A stretch of 64,000 bases of DNA, taken from Parelaphostrongylus tenuis (lineage: Eukaryota > Nematoda > Chromadorea > Rhabditida > Metastrongylidae). Positions 12,981 through 22,422 of the stretch are shown piece after piece; positions within the stretch are counted from its first letter, which is position 1, and each line of letters opens with the position of its first letter. The stretch is from positions 62,001-126,000 of the forward strand of contig JAHQIW010001335.1 in assembly GCA_019055375.1 (NCBI GenBank). The letters are read 5' to 3'. The notes under the pieces are model-generated. The model made no database searches, had not been told where the DNA came from, and worked only from the letters and a program-made list of their open reading frames with translations. The translations under genes and the position numbers were made by a program.

Positions 12981-13525
12981 CATTTATTCTTCTCATAGCC
13001 ATTATCCGTGCGTTAAAATACCATGAGAGACCACGTGCCGGCCCACCTGCTCAACAAATATTGTCCTCGTCTCACTAAGTTTCACTCCTATTAAGTCCTA
13101 AGGTTCGACAGTTCACTGACGCATGAAATCAACCAAGGTACTGAGATCTCTTAGTGGTTTTCTTTATACAACAAAACGCAAATTCTTCAGTAACATCCCG
13201 AATCAGTTGGATAACTTCTAGTTTGACCGAAGGAGTGCTGAGATACGAGCTAAACTTAAAACTTGAAGTGGTTTCCAACCTCTAATTGCCCTCCTGGGAC
13301 TCACTAAATTTTCCAGTAGGCCACCAGAGCACCCTCTTTGCCAGTGTATCGGTCAGGATCCCCGAAGCAGGGTGAATCAACTCGACTTTCATTAACGACA
13401 TTCGCATTGAAGATGTATAATAATTCCCCAAGCAGCAGAAGAAGCCGAAAATAGATTTCTTTGAAGACATTATTTCTGCCGATGCCGAAACCGAGAGATC
13501 ATGTGGACGCGGATTATAAGCGGAC

Positions 13526-13785
13526 GCGTGTGGCCCAATGGTCAGAGGTGCTCAGCAACACCACGTGGTCACTGGTTCGGTTCCATAATTGGGCGGCTCA
13601 CGAGGCTCTCCATCCATCCGGGATTGTCGAGTTGGTACAGACTTGTCTAGGGGCGTAACAGTACTGACTTGGTTCATTGATAAGACGCATCAACTCATTG
13701 TAGAGGTCAGATATGCACTCAAGCACCTCTGACGATGCTTCACGAGGCCGAGTACAATGGCGCATCGTTCACGGACCAATCAACG
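13526..13785 (+). repeat. SINE-1 variant copy (unit B)
   Basis: Counterpart of 6,531-6,780. The head reads GTGTGGCCCAATGGTCAGAG and the B-box region CTGGTTCGGTTCC. The shortened tail is shared with the unit A copy. Confidence 0.75.
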
Positions 13786-13890
13786 TCAAAAGACATATCC
13801 CTAATTATCCTTCTTTAATGTCTTTATGCTCTTCTAACAGCTTAAAAGTTACAAGTTAGGTTACTTCGTGCACCATAACTTTGGTGCTAT

Positions 13891-14442
13891 GGTTGGAAAG
13901 AAAGTTCTGGGGCACTTTAATAAGATTGAGATAACTTCTATGCATACCATGAGAATATTAGAGTTCCTTATGTGGGCTTTTCCGATTCAAAGCCTAGATA
14001 TTTTTAGGGCTAGATTAAGGAGAAGTACCCGGTTTTGATCATCCGAAAGAGCAATTTGATGCAGGAAGACAATGCAAGAGCGTACACTGCCAAAAAGATG
14101 AAAGACAAGTTGGGTGAATGGAACGTAGTCAATGTTCAGCTGCATCCTGCCTGCACTCCAGATTGTGCTCCATCCGACTTTATCCTTTTCCGATCAGTGC
14201 CGATCAATATGTGAACGATCGCCGATTTGAATCATTCGATGAAGTTGAAGAAGTATGTCAAGAGTTCTTTGCTTCAAAATAAAAGGAATAGTCGACTTCG
14301 ATCAGATCCGCAACTTGGCGGACCAATGGCAAAAAGTCATAGAAAACGATGGCCTTTATTTTAAAGAATATTTATTATTAATTTGATTAGAATTCATGCA
14401 TAAATTTACATTTTTAGTGCCCCGGAACTTTCTTCCCAACCT
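13891..14442 (+). mobile_element. Mariner-derived deletion element with transposase remnant (unit B)
   Basis: Terminal inverted repeats GGTTGGAAAGAAAGTTC and its complement bound the element, better preserved than in unit A. The internal remnant still shows LMQEDNARAYTAKK and the CTPDCAPSDF region with the third catalytic Asp. Frameshifts and loss of the N-terminal half make it non-functional. Confidence 0.85.
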
Positions 14443-15800
14443 AATACTTCCCAGGAGACGAAACCATCCACCTAAGAAAAATCGACAGTAACAATGCGAC
14501 TTTGCCGCTTTTCCAAGGGCAGTGTTTCCATCCAGCAGTGCGGAAGATTCCTTGCAAGAACACGTTATGAGAGCGAATCTGGGTATACGGGCGTGAACAT
14601 GTGCTAACAAGTTCTAACAACTATATGATTGCGCGGGTCCCGCCCCGCAAACAGATCAATATATCGATCCGAATGCGCCCTCCGAGATCGTTCTCATTTC
14701 GTGCTTGATCGTTCTTGGAATCGGTCGCTTCACTTTCGCAATGTCGTCTTTCCAGACTTCTTTTCTCTTTCATTTTTTTTTTATTAATTACTTTTCGTCC
14801 CTTTCATGTTGACTGTCCGATCCTTTATAGAGCTTACAGTTATTGAGATGACTACAATTGCTTTCGAAACCGTATGACCACTTCTTTCTATATCTATTTT
14901 ATTCATACTCGTACATATCGATTGGGATCCCAACCCTTTTTAACAGCATTTTCATCGATTATTATCGTACATTTCTTCTTTAATAACCACGAGATAAACT
15001 GCACAGGGGTGGATAGATTCCCACCTGATCCCTGTTTGTTACTGCTTCTCTTAACCATCAAAGGGTTAGGGTGTTTGAGCTCATAGCTGAGATTCGACAC
15101 CTCTTTCCTAGCTGTAGATCAAAGTTTCAATCGATCTACACGATGCAGGCCCTCTAAAATGATCTACTGCCTCGGTTTATGACCTAAGTTGTTGCGATCA
15201 TAACTCGGAAATATCCTTCGTCGTTCACAAACCTCCACCGCTAAATACTGCCGTGGATACCTGGATACTTGAACTGCCCATCTTCACTGAGAGTACGAGC
15301 CCCAATGCAGCGAAACTGTGCAGGGTTAGCTTTTTTGTTCCTTAGAGTCCCAAAGTAAGCCTAGACGGGGCTTAAACAGATCGTCACCACATTAGGGCTG
15401 TCGCCGGCCCTTGTGGATCAGAGGCATACTACCGCCCGGTGACTAGTAGCTATCCCGACGGCGGTCATTTTTGATACGGTTAACTCTTAGCTGAACATTC
15501 CAACAGCAAACGTCGGACTCCTGGTCTTGGGTGGCTGAGGGGTTGAAATCCCGCTGTACTTCGCAGCCCGACAGCCAGGAACATCCTCCCTTTCAGCCAC
15601 GGAGGCAATAAACCATTTGAAAGTAACCAAGACTCAGTACCATTAAATTCCATCTAAGAACAATTCGGTAGTGTATCATAACAATCATTCGATATAATTT
15701 TACTCTGTTGCGACGACGACATTCTCATGAACAATTCGTAATACGTCATCAAATGCACGTTTAAGAAATCTCAGCCTCGAATACTTTTTGTTGAAGGAAT

Positions 15801-16083
15801 AAAAGGATAAAGCTAGCGACATTGAGCAACCTTTGAAGGCCACGCCATGCATTAGACTTCCGCGAGTATCGTTTAAGGTGATTGAATGCATAACTGGTCT
15901 TTGCAGCAACTCGCGGTGACCTACCGATGTATAAGTCAGTGCTACTATACTCCCAGCAAGGTCTGATGCCTATTCAGCAACACTCAGAAGATGAAAGACT
16001 TGATGAAACCTGGGCGAGGACCGAACTATCGGCCATGTCTCTGTGTCACACGGCACCTCTAACCACTCCGCCACACGCGCTCT
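15801..16083 (-). repeat. SINE-1 copy (unit B, minus strand)
   Basis: Counterpart of 9,140-9,423. It starts with the complement of the CTTTATCCTTTT tail and ends with the tRNA-like head complement (CACTCCGCCACACGCGCTCTT). Confidence 0.85.
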
Positions 16084-16165
16084 TAATAATTACTGTGACT
16101 TCATACAATGCCTTCAGTAGGTTATAAATACTTCCAGCACATTTATGGCTATTTCGTATTTCTTT

Positions 16166-16286
16166 CGGGACCATGGACCCAGCTCTCCGCATCTGTAACC
16201 CCTAACGTGTTGCGTCTAATGATGGAGCGTGCTGCTTCTATCAGTGGCACTCTGGGGGTTAGAGACGCAAAGGGTTGAGACCATGG
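16166..16286. repeat. Foldback element FB-g (unit B)
   Basis: Counterpart of 9,503-9,638, with CGGGACCATGG at the left and the complementary GAGACCATGG at the right. The arms have diverged more than in unit A. Confidence 0.75.
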
Positions 16287-16802
16287 AAAAGAGATGTGTC
16301 ACAGTTCTTACGGAACTGAGCGAAATTAAAATTCGGATTGTTACTTGGACAATTTCATATCCCATTCAAGGACTTCCGCTTCGAAAATCTCAATAATTCT
16401 CCGATCGGAAATTACCACCAGCAGTATTTTCAGTAATTTCTCTTTTTACTTCAGCGCTACTCCCTTCAGTTCGCATCACTTTACCTCTTCGACGCATACA
16501 ATTTCCTTATAGTAGTTCTGGTGAATCTCATAATTCCTGAGTATACCTATGACTTCTTCGTGGCCTTACTTTTCTCAAGAGTCTATTTGACGATTCAGGA
16601 GGTCCAAAAGTATTGAGTGGTATGAAAGCACTCCACATCAAGCAGGAAAAGAACCCTCGTTTTGGCAATACCGAGAACACGTCCTACCATTACACCACAG
16701 ATGCTACTGCTGTGTTACCACTCTTTCTTCAGTATATGCATCTAAGGTGCCAGCAACTAAACTCTTCCGGATTTAGTCGGGTAAGTACATATCGACATTA
16801 AC

Positions 16803-17141
16803 CGATTGACTTCTGTGGACCCAGGGCCTGTTCTACGACTCCACCTTCTCTGCCCTGAGTGGACGTCGACTACAGCACTTTTCGTTGTAGGGTTCGCAGC
16901 TAATTTTGTAATGATAGGCGTGCGGTCTCGCCGATGTATTGACTGCTGCTTCTTGATGTTATATGTGAAAGTATGGTGTCAACATCAAGAAACAGCAGTC
17001 AATACGCCGGCGAAACCGCACGCGAATCATTCCGAAACTTAGCTGCGTATCCTGCAACGAAAATTAGCTGCAGTCGACGCCCATTCGGGGCACAGAAGTC
17101 GGAGTCGTTGAACACCCCCTGGGTCCACGGAAGTCGACCTG
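16803..17141. repeat. Foldback element FB-f (unit B, longer form)
   Basis: The outer arms GACTTCTGTGGACCCAGGG and CCTGGGTCCACGGAAGTCG are inverted copies. This copy keeps an inner right-arm segment (17,065-17,120) that unit A has lost, so it shows the fuller structure of the family. Confidence 0.85.
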
Positions 17142-17444
17142 TTGAGCCTAGTTATACCCATGTCTCAGAGGCCCGTATTTCTCCTCTCAGACTATATGCA
17201 GAATAAGGTGCTTGCTAAAATGTTGTAATCTGAAACCTACAGTTAACATCTCTCTTATGGCAAGTGGCCGTACAGGCCTCTGTTCCCAATCGTTCCTTAA
17301 ATAAGGAAATTTTCAATGATTTAGTGGGGGCTTCGTCTACTCTTACTACATCAACATGTCCAAGCCTTCCATTTTTTTCACTATGGATGTCCGAATATCC
17401 GGCATTCAATTCGTCTCCTCGCTTGCATGAGCACTTTATTTTCT

Positions 17445-17605
17445 TCACTAACTTAATAGAATATTAGTCGAGCACGTCCTGAAATTTCGAAGCTAACCAG
17501 CTGGGGCGTTAATTACTGACTGCCGGAAGGCACTGGGGCATGAGGGATCAATTCCGAGCAAGGCCACGCCGAGCATCACGAGCCACTCGGCCACCGACTC
17601 TCGGG
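17445..17605 (-). repeat. SINE-4 copy (unit B)
   Basis: Counterpart of 10,915-11,092. The minus-strand head reads GTGGCCGAGTGGCTCGTGAT. Confidence 0.65.
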
Positions 17606-18112
17606 GTATTATTACTCAGCTTAAACATATCACACGCTTTGAATAGCTTGTCTTCATCGATGGACTCGTTCATTGTTCACGCTCCCACTAGCAGTCTTTG
17701 AGATACTTTTGTGAGCCGTTATGTAATCACCTAGTACATTAATCCGTTCGGCACGGCAATTAATTGATCATGTAGCGCAATTCGCAAGCGTTGCGTTATT
17801 TAGGTTACTTCGATGGTGTTTTATTCTCCAAAAAGGGAAATAATCTACGTTTTTGATGTTTCTCTGATACTCTGTAATCTTCTCTACACTTTCATAGGCT
17901 TAGTGCACATATAACTGTTACATGCGAGGAAAATTCAGCAGTGAAACGTAGTCTGCATATTTCTTTTATAGCGCTATGTGGAAACCTGTCTAGTAACCTT
18001 TCGATAGCCTAAATCCTGGTAAATCTGGAACAAGCTTTAGAACAAAAGGTCCTGGTGATTATTATTGTTTAAACAAGGCCTAAGAAAAAACTAACTCTTA
18101 TTCTGGGGCAGA

Positions 18113-18290
18113 GTGGTTATGATGCTCGTCACGGCGCATGTGAAGCCTAGCTCCACCCCCTACACTCTCCGACAGTCAACAACGAACGCCCTATGAAAAG
18201 CCCACAGCAGGCTATCTTTGAAATTGCTAGAAGACTCGCTTAGTCAGTATTCTACGACGTTCAACAACAAGAAAAAAACAAATTGACTGC
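18113..18290 (+). repeat. SINE-4 copy
   Basis: The head GGGGCAGAGTGGTTATGATG is followed by GCTCGTCACGGCGCATGTGA, CTCTCCGACAGTCAACAACG and AACGCCCTATG. These blocks align with the copy at 33,078-33,250. Not shared with unit A at the matching place. Confidence 0.65.
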
Positions 18291-19204
18291 TAGAAGTAAT
18301 GGGAACCGCACAGAGGGAAAAAAAGAGAAACAAAACAGATCAATAAAAAAATTCTTTTTTTTATTTCCTTTTTTTTCCTCGAAAAAAGCAGAACTTTTTT
18401 CCTTCAGTTGCGCGCTTTTTTATAGACCTTGCTCAAACAATAATAATCACCAAGACCTTTTGTTCAAAAAACTTGTTCTAGAATTACCAGAATTTATGCT
18501 ATTGAAAGGTTACTAAAATTTCAATGAAATTCTATTGATAGACTGTAGCCGAGCAAAAAATGCGCGCCAAGTGTGAAGCGTAATATCACTTTCGCTGCTG
18601 CAACGCAGTGAAAATGCCCGGAAAATAAGCATATAGCTGGAATCGCCGATATTTAAGCTATACAGTAATTACCGAAACTCTAGGGTAATACCTCTGTTCA
18701 GCGAAATCCCCCTTCAATTAATCGTGTATCCTGGAGAAGCACACGCCGTCCCGTACGGGTTCCTACATGTTTCTTAAGATGCCTACTCGCCGTATTGAAC
18801 AATATTAGAGCATTTGTTCTTCATCATTAGCTCATACGTCGTCGGTCTTCATGAAATCTTTCAACTCATTTTCATTCTAACGTATTCATGTCATTCTTTC
18901 GTTCGGAAGCAAGGAGTACAATGATGATCATATCAGGCATCAACTAGTAGTACGTATTGCCTTGATAGATCATTTCGAAGCGCTGGACATTCCTCTCATT
19001 CCAACTGATAACACATCAATGAGTCCGCATCAGCTCTATCACAAGTGATGACACAGCGAATACGCAGATTTTAGATGGAATCGATTGCTGAGAGCTATGA
19101 CGGAGCTTTTCACATGTCCAAAACACTCATTCTTCTCATAGCCACTATCCATACTTCCAAATATCATTAGAGACCACGTGCTGGCCCACCTGCTCAACAA
19201 ATGT

Positions 19205-19545
19205 TGTCTTCATCTCACATACGTGTCACGTGTATCACCTGTCATCCCGTTCAACGTCGCTTGACTCGAGTGAGCACCAGGAAAATTTGCACTTTTTCCT
19301 GTCGAGTAGAAGAGTAGCACAGTGGTCCATCCGTGATGAGAAGGGCTCGTCGGGGTCCAAGTCTTTCTTTTAGGCTTTTTCTGACGAAGCAGGGTCATCG
19401 CATCGGTGAATCGGTGGTGTGCTTGGTATCTCGAGAAATCGAGGCGGTAACAGCTCTCATCAATCGGACGTCGTTAAAGCGCATCACGTCTTCGCCCCGC
19501 TTTATCTTTGATAGCCTTTGTAGGAAAACTCAGTTGAAGCCATAA
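19205..19545 (-). mobile_element. RTE-type LINE fragment, 3' end of reverse-transcriptase ORF
   Basis: The minus strand matches, in several frames, the C-terminal tail of the same LINE fragment found at 63,302-63,776. The shared positions include the GTCATCCCGTTcaaCGTCG and GACTCGAGTGAGCACC blocks, and the protein-level STGKSANFPGAHSSQATLNG run parallels the end of that copy. Frameshifts are present and only the 3' end survives, as is usual for 5'-truncated LINEs. Confidence 0.65.
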
Positions 19546-19599
19546 AACAGTCCACACGAAATCTAGCAGTAGTGAAAATCATGACATAATTGCTTGGTG

Positions 19600-19880
19600 G
19601 ACACATGTGGAGCATTGATTAGAGATATTCTGTGACACACACACGTGGTCGATCAGTCGATGACGGTTCGATCCAGCGCTCAAGGCTCTCTATTTCTTCG
19701 GGGTTGGTGAATTAGTACCAGACTTATCTGGAAGCTATAAGCACTGACGTGGTAGATCGATGGGCCACCGTGAGCCATTGTGAAGCCCAGATATGCAGTC
19801 AATTCCCTCAGACGAAGCGAAATATTGATCACGATTGCATGGCGCATCCTTCCGATATTGGTCAACAGCGAGCGTCTTGA
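19600..19880 (+). repeat. SINE-1 copy
   Basis: The head includes GATTAGAGATATTCTGTGAC and GACGGTTCGATCCAGCGCTC (B box), followed by the body and GCATGGCGCATCC. The tail joins the foldback FB-g copy that follows. Confidence 0.8.
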
Positions 19881-19891
19881 AGGCTTTAACT

Positions 19892-20129
19892 CTTTCGGCA
19901 CCATGAACCCAACCCCATCCGTGTCTGACCCCCAGTATGTTCCGTCTAATGATGGCGTCTACCACCGCGCGTGATGGGTCGGACCATGGTCTGACCACTT
20001 AACCTTAGTCTTCCCTTGTTGGTCACAGCACGTTGGGATCAGACGCCATTCAAGTCACAACACGCTCAACGCCAAACTCAACGCGCTGGAGGTTAGAGAC
20101 GCAGAGGGTTGGGACCATGGTACCGAAAG
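19892..20129. repeat. Foldback element FB-g, long copy
   Basis: The outer ends CTTTCGGCACCATG and CATGGTACCGAAAG are inverted. The arms carry ACCCAACCCC and GAGGGTTGGGACC-type blocks, with a longer centre than in the other FB-g copies. Confidence 0.75.
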
Positions 20130-20143
20130 GCTTAATATCATTA

Positions 20144-20454
20144 AAAGGATAAAGCTCTCGGCGTTGATCAATCCCTGAGGGATGCGCCATGCATTCGACT
20201 TCAATTTTTAACTTCGTTTGAGGTGATTGAATGCATATCTGGCCTTTACAATGACTCGCGGTGGCCTCCCGCTGAACCGAGTCAGTGCTGCTTATCTTAA
20301 GTCTTATCTTATCTTATCTTAAGTCTCAGACTTGTCTGGTACCAATTTACCGACCCCGGAGGGATGGATGGCTTGGTGAGCCATGAGCGCGAGATCGAAC
20401 CATTGACCTCGTCTGTGACGCAGAGCACCTCTAACCACTACGCCACATGCGCTC
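20144..20454 (-). repeat. SINE-1 with perfect 13-bp target-site duplication
   Basis: A well-preserved minus-strand copy. It is flanked by the identical direct repeat CTTAATATCATTA at 20,131-20,143 and 20,455-20,467, which is strong evidence of retroposition. The A-box complement (CCACTACGCCACATGCGC) and B-box complement (GAGATCGAACCATTGA) are both clear. An internal TCTTA-type repeat has expanded at about 20,296-20,324. It lies just 3' of the translocase gene. Confidence 0.95.
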
Positions 20455-20892
20455 CTTAATATCATTATGAGTAAGTTATATTGATCATAGCGAATTTTAG
20501 AACGGAGCACTGTTGTACTTTAAGGCATACCTATCTATCAACCATTTATTACTAAAACAGTCTCATCAATGTGCAGTAATGAGTAAAGTAAGACAAGAAA
20601 GATAACTGTAAAGGAAAATTGTGCCTAGCGACTACCGCGCTGCAGTAAATCCACATTGGGGGAGCAACGTCTCTTTGAAGATCACCGTAAAACGAGAGGT
20701 TAAGATCTAAGTTTTATGGTCGTATCATTCAACAACACCACCGAGCTCTGTGCCTACCCTACCCACTATGCCACACAATAATAGGAACTGATTGTAAGAA
20801 GGTGGGGGTGTCAAACATCACTAATAACAACATTCAAACACACGAATTCGAACCTGATAGTAATAAAATGAATATGCTCTCTCTAAATCGCA
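20455..20892. other. 3' flank of the ADP/ATP translocase gene
   Basis: No gene. Read on the minus strand it would be the 3' UTR and flank of the translocase. A possible AATAAA signal for that strand lies at 20,545-20,550 (TTTATT on the plus strand). Confidence 0.45.
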
Positions 20893-22001
20893 CTAAAGGA
20901 ACTTCTGGATCTCATCGTAAATAGCCAACACTAAGGCTCCTCCGGTTCCACGGAAGACATTCGATAAGGCACCCTTGAACATGGCTGATAATCCTTCGTT
21001 CTTGATGATCTTCTTCGCACAGTCGAGCGTGTTCTTGTAGAGCACGTCCGTTCGGCCGGACTGCATCATCATACGTCGACGAACCGTATCCCATGGATAT
21101 GAGAGAATTCCGGATCCGACAGTGACCACCTGAAATCACCACTGCTGGAGCTGCTGAAACGCACCAAAAAGAAGCAGAAAACCCGCAGTTTACCTGTGCA
21201 ATCGCCCACGCGATGAAGAAGTTGAGATTTCCGTCAGTTGCCAGCACGATCTTTGCAGTATCGAACAGTCCGAAGTAAGCGGCACGATAGATGATGATAC
21301 CCTGCACCGATACGAAGAATCCACGATACATTCCGATAGGCCCGTCCGACTTGGCAACTTTCACTAAGCAGTCTATCAGCCCGTTAAATTCTCGATTCGT
21401 CTTCTTTCCAACGTCGGCTGCGAGACGAGTACGAGCGAAATCAAGCGGATACACGAAGCACAGCGACGTCGCTCCTGCGGCTCCACCAGACGCCAGATTA
21501 CCAGCAAAATACTTCCAGAAATCCTTCTTTTTATCGAGACCTTCGAGGAACATCTTCTTGTATGTGTCCTTGAAGGCGAAATTCAGCGCCTGAGTGGGGA
21601 AATATCTAATGACGTTGGCGAGATTTCCTCTCCACAAAGCGGCAAAACCTTGTTCTTTTGGGACACGAACGAGGACATCGATAATGCCCTTATAGCGCTT
21701 ATCGACAGCGATCGTACTTGAAGCATCTTGGACCTGAAATATTCGTGGAAAATTAGGCACGAAGCCAAGGACTGAGAGGGCTCTCCGTGATCTACCTGTA
21801 GCAGAAGTTTTACGCGTTCGATCGGTGCGACGGCGGTTTTCGAGATGGCAGCAGCCGTACCTCAAATCATCGCAATCAATCACAGATAGAAGCGCGATCC
21901 ACAAGGACATTTGGAACGTATGGAAGAGGAAAAATCCATGAAAAATTACCTCCGGAGGCCAAATCGATAAAGAACTTCTTGACGTCGAACTCCTTCGGCA
22001 T
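20893..22001 (-). CDS. ant-1.1: ADP/ATP translocase (mitochondrial adenine nucleotide carrier)
   Basis: This carrier exchanges matrix ATP for cytosolic ADP across the inner mitochondrial membrane. I place four exons on the minus strand: 22,001-21,950, 21,860-21,796, 21,733-21,194 and 21,129-20,893 (stop at 20,895-20,893). All have GT/AG junctions, and together they encode 297 aa, the usual length for the family. The start [18 protein letters not shown] is the only in-frame ATG that gives the conserved N-terminus. The three mitochondrial-carrier repeats each show a PX[DE]XX[RK] motif: PIERVK, PLDFAR and PWDTVR. The translocase signature RRRMMM is intact in exon 4. Codons are more C/G-ending than in the neighbouring genes, as expected for a highly expressed gene. 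It is transcribed divergently from the ABC-F gene 421 bp away. The family is certain; nematodes have several ANT paralogues, so the symbol is the closest guess only. Confidence 0.96.
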
Positions 22002-22422
22002 AGTCGCGGCGGCGGTGGCGGCAGTTAGTTAGTGGTTGAGCGCCCTCGTTGGGACCTCGCGTTAGAGTAGAGAAAGAGAACTGCTGCGCTGTGGATTCGT
22101 CCCCACCCACCCCCTGTCTGCTCATTCCAAATTGTGGACATCCAGAGGTCTCGGCACGAAAATCATCCTGTAGAAATTGCGCTTGTTCAAATTTTTCAGC
22201 GGTTCTTTCTGGAAAAATAAGTTTCTTGTGGGTCCGTTCGGTCTCTCTAGATGTTCCGTACATTCCCCTCTTTTACAACGAACTTCTGCTTATTTTCGGC
22301 TTCATTTCCTTGTTAGCCTTTCCTTTATTCCCTAGACATCTCGTAATCGTGGTGCTCGATTGAAGCGATCGCTTATATAGGTGAATTTTAGCTTTGTTTT
22401 CCAATGAATTGCTATTTTAGGG
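22002..22422. promoter_or_regulatory. Bidirectional promoter region between translocase and ABC-F gene
   Basis: The 421 bp between two divergent start codons must hold the 5' UTRs and promoters of both genes. The translocase side has a GC-rich GGCGGCGGTGGCGGC stretch just upstream of its ATG. The ABC-F side ends in TGCTATTTTAG|GG before the ATG, a good splice or spliced-leader acceptor, so that mRNA may be trans-spliced two bases before its start. No TATA box is evident. Confidence 0.6.

Larger units (their letters stand above)
6095..13070. repeat. Unit A of a diverged direct tandem duplication
   Basis: Unit A matches unit B (about 13,108-19,205) in the same order and orientation. The shared order is: a left block (6,140-6,350 against 13,110-13,360), SINE-1 variant, mariner remnant, SINE-1 on the minus strand, foldback FB-g, foldback FB-f, SINE-4 on the minus strand, foldback FB-d sequence, and a 3' block (12,270-12,660 against 18,780-19,110). 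It ends near CACCTGCTCAACAAAT, present at about 13,047 and 19,187. Unit A alone has a SINE-1 at 8,251-8,549 and a foldback at 12,684-12,980. Many substitutions and small gaps separate the units, so the duplication is old or the units have evolved freely. Ends are accurate only to tens of bases. Confidence 0.8.
13108..19205. repeat. Unit B of the diverged direct tandem duplication
   Basis: Second copy, directly following unit A and in the same orientation. It lacks the SINE-1 and FB-c insertions of unit A. It has its own SINE-4 and an A/T-rich stretch at about 18,113-18,440 that unit A does not show at the matching place. No host gene is recognised in either unit. Confidence 0.8.

Noticed and set aside
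21291..21593. 100-codon plus-strand frame
   Set aside because: Antisense shadow of translocase exon 3.
20912..21910. 332-codon minus-strand frame as a single-exon gene
   Set aside because: It reads through translocase introns and leaves the conserved frame at both ends; the four-exon model restores the family N- and C-terminus.
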